Assembly (NCBI GenBank): GCA_007135745.1
Contig: SLIH01000319.1
Coordinates: 1-14,404 of the forward strand
Length of the DNA: 14,404 nucleotides
Direction: 5' to 3'
DNA from: Halomonas sp.
Lineage (GTDB): Bacteria; Pseudomonadota; Gammaproteobacteria; Pseudomonadales; Oleiphilaceae
The notes beneath the pieces are model-generated. The model was not told where the DNA came from and made no database searches. It was given only the letters and a program-made list of their open reading frames with translations. A program made the position numbers and the translations under genes. Below, one piece after another: positions 8,846 through 14,404 of the stretch; the first letter of the stretch is position 1; each line of letters begins with the position of its first letter.

Positions 8846-11824
8846 ATGAATTCAGGAGGTGCAGGGATCGCGGGGGTCCCCTCTGATCGTCGGGTCAGTG
8901 ACCGGCGCAGCGTCAGGCTGGCGGCCCGGTGTGAGGGCGATGGTGGAATCTCCTGGCCTTGCCAGATCGTTGAATTCTCCGCAGATGGTGTGTTGTTGCG
9001 CTATCCGTCCCGGCGCCGCGAGCGCGTTATGGGCTGGCATGAACAGGGCAACCGCCAGCTTCGGCTGTTGTTCCGGTCCGCCGGCGGGCACGAAATGCAC
9101 CGCATTGAAGTTCAGGTTGTTCGCCATTATGCGGGCATTCTTGCCGTGCGTTTTCTGGATGCACCGCTCAGGGCCTTTGAATCTCTGCTCGAAGCCTCGG
9201 GGATTGCCCGGGCGCACCGTTACCGACGGCCCGACCAGCGGCTGCAGCAGGCACGGGTTGCCGTGCGGATGGCCGTCGTTCCCTCGCTGCCTTCATTGAT
9301 TGAGCCGGAAGACCTGCGCCCCGCGCCGCCGGGAGGTCAGAGTAACTTCACCGCCGTGCGCAAGCTCTGGGGGGCTCTGCTCCCGGATGCGGAGTCTGCG
9401 GCTACAGCCATCACCCCCTCGAGCCGCGAGCTGCTTCGCGGACTCAGGCACGCGGAGACGGAACTTCCGCAACAACCTCTGCGAAAGCGTCTGGCCGCAT
9501 GGTTCGATCAGCACGAGGAGCCTCTTCCGAAAGCAATGAAGGATGTGGCGGGGCTGATTGAGCAGTTCATGCGTGCCCTGGGGCGCAGCCCCCGCCTGAC
9601 CCGCCGTGGCCGCTGGTGCCTGCAGCGGCTGGAAACCACGATGCTGGCCACCGTGCTGTCCAATACGGGTGATCTCGAGAGCCGTTCCCATCCGCTGCGG
9701 CGTCTCATTGACCGTATTGGTCATCTGGATACGGTCGATCATTGCGAAGCCCTGGACTGGTCGCCCGAGCTTTACCATCGCATAACCCGCATTGCCCGTG
9801 GCCTGGAAGGCCACCATTACCTTCAGACGACCGTGGACTATCTGGGCCATTGCCTGCAGAGCGGCGAGCGTCGTTATCAAAACAATGTACGTCGTGTGGT
9901 CAAGGCCGCGGAAGGTGGAGAGAAACTTTCACAGGCGGAGGATATTTCGGATCGGGCGCTGGACGAGCGGCTGCTGGACGTTGAGGTGCCGAGAGTCGTA
10001 CTGACTCTGGTGGAGAAAGGTTGGCGTGATTATCTTGCCCTGGTCTGTCTGCGTTGTGGCACGGAGTCAGCGGAGTGGGCGGATGGCCTGTCGGTCCTCG
10101 ATGAACTGATGGCGGTGGCTTCTGGAGCGGCAAGCGTTAATAAGAGCGCTTTGTTGGCGCGTTTGAGCCTGGGCCTGGAGCAGATTGGTTGTGCCGAGTC
10201 TTCCCGGCTTGTGCTGGATCTGGAAGGTTTTCTGGAAGCACCGCACAAGTCGCATCGTGTGCGGCTGGGCAGTGGTTTCCACCAAAGGGCGGCGGGCTCA
10301 TCAGCCAGCGCTGATACGCAGGAGCGACTTTGGGCCTCTTCGGTTGAGCAGATCAGGGTGGGGAGCTGGTTTCTGGATAACGGCTGCCGGGACGGAGTCC
10401 GCCCCCTGCGATTGGCCTGGAGCAACCGGGTGCGCAACCGCTTCATTCTGGTTGACCCCTCCGGTCGCAAGGTGGCCGAGTTCAGCACCGGAGAGCTTGC
10501 AGCAGCACTGAGCCGGCATGAGCTGGTGCCGGTGTCGCGGTACAACCAGAACCTGACGGATGAAGCCCTGGAGCGCGTTCTGCAGAGCCTTCATGGCAGT
10601 CTCATGACTCGATTACAGCTCTGTCCGGAAACCGGATTATTCGGTGAGCGCGAATGCCTGAGAGAAATGACCACAAGAATCGCGGCAAGTACTGATCACG
10701 GTTCTCAGGCCCTGATCATCCTGCAATCCGGAGCCAATGGCACGGAGGCGGCATCGGTCAGGGCACGGACGGCCGCTTTGGTCCGGGCCGAACTGTCACC
10801 GCAGGCGATGGCAGCAGTTGTGGATGAAGGGCTTCTGGCGGTGGTAATGCCAGGCGAGGGCGCCGAGGCCTGGGCCAAAGGTGTCACCCGTAATCTGAGA
10901 GGCGCTCTGGGCGATGATGCACCCCTGAGGGCCGGTGTTGTGCATTACGACTCCAGCCTGGTTACTGCACGCCAGTGGCTGGATCTGACGGTTCAGGCCT
11001 GTCGGCGGGCGAGCTGGCGCGCGGTGCCCCATGTGCGACGTGGCTCAGTACCTCGAGCCAGGGTTCGCCGGATAATGCATTTGGCTGACAGGCTTGTACG
11101 CGATGATGGGATGCGCCGCCAGTCACTGCTGCTCATGGCGCAACGACTGATTCCCTTGCACGGGCAAACACGCATGGGGCCGCAGTACGATGTCCAGGTT
11201 CACACTCATGGACTCGGAGGCGAGCTGGTGGGGCCTTCCGAGCTGGTACCCCTGGCGGAGCGCTATCAGAAAGCGGGATTGCTGGATCGGGAAGTATTCT
11301 CCCAGGCGGTCAGCCACCTGAGCTCGTCAGATTCCATTCTCAATGCCGGCGACACGGGTGTCTGTATCAATCTGTCCGGCCATTCGCTCAATGATCCGGA
11401 ACTGCTGGAATTCATACATCGCAAACTGGGGGAAGTGCGCGTTCCCCTGGAGCGCATCTGTTTCAATATCACTGGTGCCGATTCGATCACCAATCCGGAC
11501 GCGGTGGCGGTATTCATGCAGGAGGTCCGTGATCTGGGCTGTCGTATATCGCTGGGCGGCCTTGGCCTGGATCCGGATATGGCCCGTTTTATTCGTCGCC
11601 TGCCGGCGGATCTGGTGCGCCTCGATGGCTGTGTCGCGGCTATGCTGAATCGCGATGAGCGCAATGCCCGCTGGCTGGATGCGACCGTTGCGGTTGCCCA
11701 CCATCTGGGGTGCGAAGTGATGGTGACTGGGGTTGATGAACTGGATCTTGTTAACTCACTGCGCCGCGCAGGCGTGGATTATGTCCAGGGGAAGGCAGTG
11801 GGCAGGGCGAAGCTTCTGACCTGA
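8846..11824 (+). CDS. PilZ-DUF1631 protein with degenerate GGDEF and EAL regions
   Basis: A 992-residue cytosolic protein with no membrane segment, probably a c-di-GMP-linked effector or scaffold rather than an enzyme. The N-terminal PilZ-like domain (about 14-115) has RRSVR (Arg20-Arg24), but the second motif reads EFSADG, with Glu43 replacing Asp/Asn. Residues about 190-585 match DUF1631 (SHPLRRLIDRIG; VPRVVLTLVEKGWRDYL; LRLAWSNRVRNRFILVD). A GGDEF-like fold at about 592-750 has VDEGLLAVVMP where the catalytic signature should be. The EAL-like region at about 775-992 keeps the fold (INLSGHSL, LVRLDG, VDYVQGKAVG) but lacks the metal ligands: the EAL motif is DVQ (Asp782-), the DDFG motif is GGLG (904-907), and the EIT glutamate is Asn. 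ATG 8846 has GAGGGAG upstream. Both enzyme activities are predicted absent. The gene lies 87 bp after argA, and that gap holds nothing convincing. Confidence 0.9.
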   Translation: MNSGGAGIAGVPSDRRVSDRRSVRLAARCEGDGGISWPCQIVEFSADGVLLRYPSRRRERVMGWHEQGNRQLRLLFRSAGGHEMHRIEVQVVRHYAGILAVRFLDAPLRAFESLLEASGIARAHRYRRPDQRLQQARVAVRMAVVPSLPSLIEPEDLRPAPPGGQSNFTAVRKLWGALLPDAESAATAITPSSRELLRGLRHAETELPQQPLRKRLAAWFDQHEEPLPKAMKDVAGLIEQFMRALGRSPRLTRRGRWCLQRLETTMLATVLSNTGDLESRSHPLRRLIDRIGHLDTVDHCEALDWSPELYHRITRIARGLEGHHYLQTTVDYLGHCLQSGERRYQNNVRRVVKAAEGGEKLSQAEDISDRALDERLLDVEVPRVVLTLVEKGWRDYLALVCLRCGTESAEWADGLSVLDELMAVASGAASVNKSALLARLSLGLEQIGCAESSRLVLDLEGFLEAPHKSHRVRLGSGFHQRAAGSSASADTQERLWASSVEQIRVGSWFLDNGCRDGVRPLRLAWSNRVRNRFILVDPSGRKVAEFSTGELAAALSRHELVPVSRYNQNLTDEALERVLQSLHGSLMTRLQLCPETGLFGERECLREMTTRIAASTDHGSQALIILQSGANGTEAASVRARTAALVRAELSPQAMAAVVDEGLLAVVMPGEGAEAWAKGVTRNLRGALGDDAPLRAGVVHYDSSLVTARQWLDLTVQACRRASWRAVPHVRRGSVPRARVRRIMHLADRLVRDDGMRRQSLLLMAQRLIPLHGQTRMGPQYDVQVHTHGLGGELVGPSELVPLAERYQKAGLLDREVFSQAVSHLSSSDSILNAGDTGVCINLSGHSLNDPELLEFIHRKLGEVRVPLERICFNITGADSITNPDAVAVFMQEVRDLGCRISLGGLGLDPDMARFIRRLPADLVRLDGCVAAMLNRDERNARWLDATVAVAHHLGCEVMVTGVDELDLVNSLRRAGVDYVQGKAVGRAKLLT

Positions 11825-11841
11825 ACGGGTTCCCGATATAG

Positions 11842-11871
11842 CCAGGGAGTCCCCTTCGGGTGGTTGTCTGG
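11842..11871 (+). other. Imperfect RNA hairpin with UUCG tetraloop
   Basis: CCAG at 11842-11845 pairs with CTGG at 11868-11871. Between them is an imperfect stem with mismatches and G-T wobbles, closing on C-TTCG-G at 11854-11859, the very stable UNCG tetraloop. It starts 17 bp after the DUF1631-protein stop codon. No T-tract follows, so it is not a classical intrinsic terminator. It may stabilise the 3' end or attenuate read-through into the phosphoribulokinase gene. Confidence 0.3.
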
Positions 11872-11878
11872 ATGACGG

Positions 11879-11890
11879 CTTGCATGCAAG
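11879..11890. promoter_or_regulatory. Perfect 12-bp palindrome upstream of prk (operator candidate)
   Basis: CTTGCATGCAAG is fully self-complementary and ends 31 bp before the chosen phosphoribulokinase start. A dimeric regulator could bind it. No clear sigma-70 -35/-10 pair was found around it, so the role is inference. Confidence 0.33.
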
Positions 11891-11921
11891 ATGTTATTCC
11901 GATCAATCTGGACGCCCAAAG

Positions 11922-12791
11922 ATGTCACGACAGTACCCTATCATTGCGGTCACCGGTTCCTCCGGCGCCGGCACAACCACCACCGGGAAAGCGTTTTCCA
12001 AGCTGTTTTCCAGCGAGGGGCTGACGGCGGCGATGGTCAGTGGCGACAGCTTTCACCGCTACACCCGCGAGGAGATGTCGCAGGTGGCCGAACGCGGCGC
12101 CTATGGTGACCTGAACCATTTCTCCCTGGCGGCCAATCACATCGATAAACTGGAATCGCTTTTTCAGGATTTCGGGAGCACTGGAACAGGGCAGTATCGT
12201 GATTATGTCCACGATGATGACCGCGCCCTGATTGAGCGCGGCTACCGGCCCGGAACCTTTACCCCCTGGCGAACATTGCCGGCCGACTGTGATCTGCTGT
12301 TCTATGAAGGTCTCCATGGAGGCGTGGTGACCGATCACTACAACGTGGCCCAGCATGTGGATCTGCTGATTGGCGTGGTCCCCATCGTCAATCTGGAATG
12401 GATACAGAAAATCCATCGGGATACCCATCACCGGGGTTATCGCCAGCACGAAGTGGTGGAGACCATCATCAACCGCATGGATGACTATGTTCAGGATATT
12501 GTCCCGCAGTTTGCCAACACCCACATCAACTTCCAACGGGTGCCCATGGTGGACACCTCCAACCCTTTTACGGCCCGGGAAGTGCCCTCCGCCGACGAAA
12601 GCATGATCGTCATTCATTTCCGTGACTACATGGATGTGGAGTTTCCACGCCTCCTGCAGATGATCAGCGGCAGCTTCATGTCCCGTCAGGATACCCTGGT
12701 CATTCCGGGCCCCAAGCTACCGCTGGCTATTGATCTGATTCTCAGGCCACGTATTCTCGAGATGATGGAACACCGGCGCTATACCTGGTGA
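11922..12791 (+). CDS. prk: Phosphoribulokinase (class I, bacterial)
   Basis: Phosphorylates ribulose 5-phosphate to ribulose 1,5-bisphosphate with ATP. The 289-residue length equals that of E. coli PrkB and is close to autotrophic CbbP enzymes. Visible motifs are the P-loop GSSGAGTTTT (from Gly12), GDSFHRYTR with the catalytic Asp42, GTFTPW, LFYEGLHGGVV (Glu129), GVVPIVNLEWIQKIHRD, INFQRVPMVDTSNPF and the DESMIVIHFR strand. The start at ATG 11922 fits the family N-terminus (MSRQYPIIAVTG), although the Shine-Dalgarno is weak. A TTG at 11880 would add 14 unrelated residues. RuBisCO and other Calvin-cycle genes are absent from the window, so a Calvin role cannot be claimed; PrkB-type enzymes also occur in heterotrophs, where the role is unclear. 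It overlaps the convergent hydrolase gene by 13 bp. Confidence 0.94.
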   Translation: MSRQYPIIAVTGSSGAGTTTTGKAFSKLFSSEGLTAAMVSGDSFHRYTREEMSQVAERGAYGDLNHFSLAANHIDKLESLFQDFGSTGTGQYRDYVHDDDRALIERGYRPGTFTPWRTLPADCDLLFYEGLHGGVVTDHYNVAQHVDLLIGVVPIVNLEWIQKIHRDTHHRGYRQHEVVETIINRMDDYVQDIVPQFANTHINFQRVPMVDTSNPFTAREVPSADESMIVIHFRDYMDVEFPRLLQMISGSFMSRQDTLVIPGPKLPLAIDLILRPRILEMMEHRRYTW

Positions 12792-13777
12792 GTAGCGACC
12801 CGGTGTTCCCTCCTGAACGCACGAATCCGTCGGGCGGTCTGCAGGGGTGCCTCCAGCATCGGCAGATGGCCAATATCGGCAAGGATGTCGAGTCGCGCCC
12901 GGGGCAGCAGTTTTGCATAGACCTTTCCCCCGGAAAGATCCACAACCTGGTCCCGTGCGCCCCACAGCACCTGGGCGGGGGCGGTTACCTGTGCCAGCAG
13001 CTCCGGCACCCGGATTTCGGGTTGAAGCATATCAGCGAACAGTAGCTGGTTGACTGGCGCGCGGTGAATCATTTCCCTTCTCAGGGCTGGCGCCATCAGA
13101 CGGCTGAAAATCCGGCTGCCGCGATGGGTGGTCATGCGGAACAGGCGTTGGACCTCGGCGCTGTTTTCAGGGATCAGGGGGTTTTTCCCCTTCAGGAGCT
13201 CCTCTTCCAGCGCGCTGGGTTGAGTGCTCCCGACCCCGGCTGCATTCATCAGGGTGATGGCGGCCACGCTCTCCGGATGGCGGGCAGCCAGGGTGGCGCA
13301 TATGGCACCCCCCATGGAGCTGCCAACCCAGTGCGCCGGCGGCAGGTCCAGTTTCCGGCTCCAGTGCGCCAGACGCTGGGCCTGATGCAGATAGGTGTAG
13401 CGCGCGCCGTAGCGGTAGCCGCTGGCCCCGAACCCGGGCAGATCCAGTACCAGAACAGGCTGGTTGCGACCCGCCAAGGCCGGAATCAGGCTGATCCAGT
13501 TCTCCTTGCTCGCCCCGAAGCCATGCACCAGTACGATCGGGGTTCCGTTGCCGGAGCCCAGGCGCCAGTAGTGCAGCTCGTGCCCGTCAACGGATACGCA
13601 GTCCAGGGACAGGCCCGGCAGGTGACCGGCTAGTTTCTGGCTCTTCTGCCAGAGGCCGTTACGCGGACGCCACTGACTGGCCGTGGCCCGGGCCTGCTCC
13701 AGCGGGGCACGCTTGAGGTAGGCGTCGCTTATGTGTTCAAGGGCGCCCAGTGTCGATTTCAGGGATATTTCCGTCAT
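12779..13777 (-). CDS. Alpha/beta-fold hydrolase
   Basis: A serine hydrolase of 332 residues of the alpha/beta fold, probably an esterase or lipase-like enzyme; the substrate is unknown. The oxyanion-hole region LVHGFGASKENW, strand LVLDLPGFGASG, nucleophile elbow GSSMGG (Ser154), acid loop WGARDQVVD (Asp276) and DIGHLPM (His304) give a complete catalytic triad. No clear signal peptide is present; the first 60 residues are a polar, helical-looking extension. The ATG at 13777 overlaps the stop of the upstream SDR gene as ATGA, and its own Shine-Dalgarno is weak, so translational coupling is likely. The last 13 bp overlap the 3' end of the phosphoribulokinase gene. Pairing with an SDR suggests lipid or ester metabolism, but that is only inference. 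Confidence 0.92.
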   Translation of the reverse strand: MTEISLKSTLGALEHISDAYLKRAPLEQARATASQWRPRNGLWQKSQKLAGHLPGLSLDCVSVDGHELHYWRLGSGNGTPIVLVHGFGASKENWISLIPALAGRNQPVLVLDLPGFGASGYRYGARYTYLHQAQRLAHWSRKLDLPPAHWVGSSMGGAICATLAARHPESVAAITLMNAAGVGSTQPSALEEELLKGKNPLIPENSAEVQRLFRMTTHRGSRIFSRLMAPALRREMIHRAPVNQLLFADMLQPEIRVPELLAQVTAPAQVLWGARDQVVDLSGGKVYAKLLPRARLDILADIGHLPMLEAPLQTARRIRAFRREHRVATHQV

Positions 13778-14404
13778 GATCGTCCGGTACTGCGTCGGAT
13801 GGCGGTTGTGACCAGGCGTTGATAGCCGGCGGGCAGGAAGCGCTGCATCAGATCGGCGGCATGGGCATCAGGGCCAATCAGAATGCGGCGTTTGTTGCAT
13901 CGAACGCCTTTGAGTATGGCCCGTGCCGCCTGGTCGGCTGTGGTTCGGAACAGTTTCTCGAACTGGTTCTGCAACTGGGAGTTGTCCTGGTTGCCCATCA
14001 GTTCGCCCACGCTGTCATCCATGCGCGCGGAACGGGCAATGTTGGTCTTGATGCCACCGGGATGAACGCAGGAGGCGGAAACCCCGGCATTTTCCAGATC
14101 CAGCTCCTGCCGAAGCGATTCCGTCAGGCCCCGCACCGCGAACTTGGTTGAGTTGTAGGCGCTCATGCTGGGTTGGGCGAACAGACCGAAGATGCTGGAG
14201 ATGTTGACCACATGTCCACCATCCGGCGCGGCTTTCAGGTGGGGCAGAAAGGCCTTGGTACCATGGAGTACGCCCCAGTAATTGATGTCCATGATCCAGG
14301 CATAATCCTCGTAGCTGGATTTCTCCACGGAGCCTGCATGGGCCACCCCTGCGTTGTTGAAGATAAGGTTCACCTTGCCGTGATCGGCCACTACCTGGTC
14401 CGCC
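13774..14404 (-). CDS. Short-chain dehydrogenase/reductase, 5' end outside window
   Basis: NAD(P)-dependent oxidoreductase of the classical SDR family; 209 C-terminal residues are visible and the frame stays open to the window edge. The missing N-terminus should hold the TGxxxGxG cofactor loop. Visible motifs are NNAG, the NYWGVLHGTKAFLPHL helix, the active-site strand NISS, the catalytic YNSTK (Tyr and Lys four apart) and HPGGIKTNIA. The C-terminal tail after residue 150 of the visible part is longer than in minimal SDRs and basic. A GTG at 14391 is internal by homology and should not be used as the start. The stop overlaps the start of the downstream hydrolase gene by 4 bp. The substrate cannot be told. 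Confidence 0.92.
   Translation of the reverse strand, partial: ADQVVADHGKVNLIFNNAGVAHAGSVEKSSYEDYAWIMDINYWGVLHGTKAFLPHLKAAPDGGHVVNISSIFGLFAQPSMSAYNSTKFAVRGLTESLRQELDLENAGVSASCVHPGGIKTNIARSARMDDSVGELMGNQDNSQLQNQFEKLFRTTADQAARAILKGVRCNKRRILIGPDAHAADLMQRFLPAGYQRLVTTAIRRSTGRS

Noticed and set aside
13064..13633. Plus-strand open frame (189 codons) opposite the alpha/beta hydrolase
   Set aside because: Shadow of a hydrolase with a full catalytic triad on the minus strand.

Overview
The window looks like chromosomal DNA of a gammaproteobacterium with fairly high GC content. Three things point there. The order dut, phosphomannomutase/phosphoglucomutase (AlgC type), argB matches Pseudomonas-like genomes. 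ArgA is the fused kinase-fold/GNAT form. ArgE has the length and catalytic-residue positions of the enterobacterial enzyme. The genus cannot be fixed from the sequence alone. No mobile element, CRISPR array, rRNA or tRNA was seen, and the coding density is high.

Layout: (1) 38-4104, plus strand: dut, a membrane-anchored AlgC-type mutase and argB, covering nucleotide-pool hygiene, sugar-phosphate supply and arginine synthesis. (2) 4091-4585, minus strand: a small cysteine-rich PilZ protein whose 3' end overlaps that of argB. (3) 4586-4890: an AT-rich intergenic island with candidate back-to-back promoters sharing one TATTATA core. (4) 4891-8758, plus strand: an unrecognised membrane-anchored protein with a C-terminal LSm-like stretch, then argE and argA, tightly packed. 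(5) 8846-11824, plus strand: a 992-residue PilZ/DUF1631 protein whose GGDEF-like and EAL-like regions have lost their catalytic motifs, probably a c-di-GMP-related effector. (6) 11825-11921: a short gap with a UUCG hairpin and a perfect 12-bp palindrome. (7) 11922-12791, plus strand: phosphoribulokinase. (8) 12779-14404, minus strand: an SDR dehydrogenase running off the window edge, coupled by an ATGA overlap to an alpha/beta hydrolase whose 3' end overlaps that of the phosphoribulokinase gene.

Two themes link the genes. Arginine synthesis is represented by steps 1 (argA), 2 (argB) and 5 (argE). The presence of ArgE implies the linear pathway, yet ArgB carries the C-terminal signature of arginine-inhibited kinases. 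Cyclic-di-GMP signalling is represented by two PilZ proteins. Most genes here are ordinary housekeeping genes. The points most worth a second look are the unknown gene in front of argE, the degenerate GGDEF/EAL multidomain protein, the membrane-tethered mutase and the symmetric promoter core.
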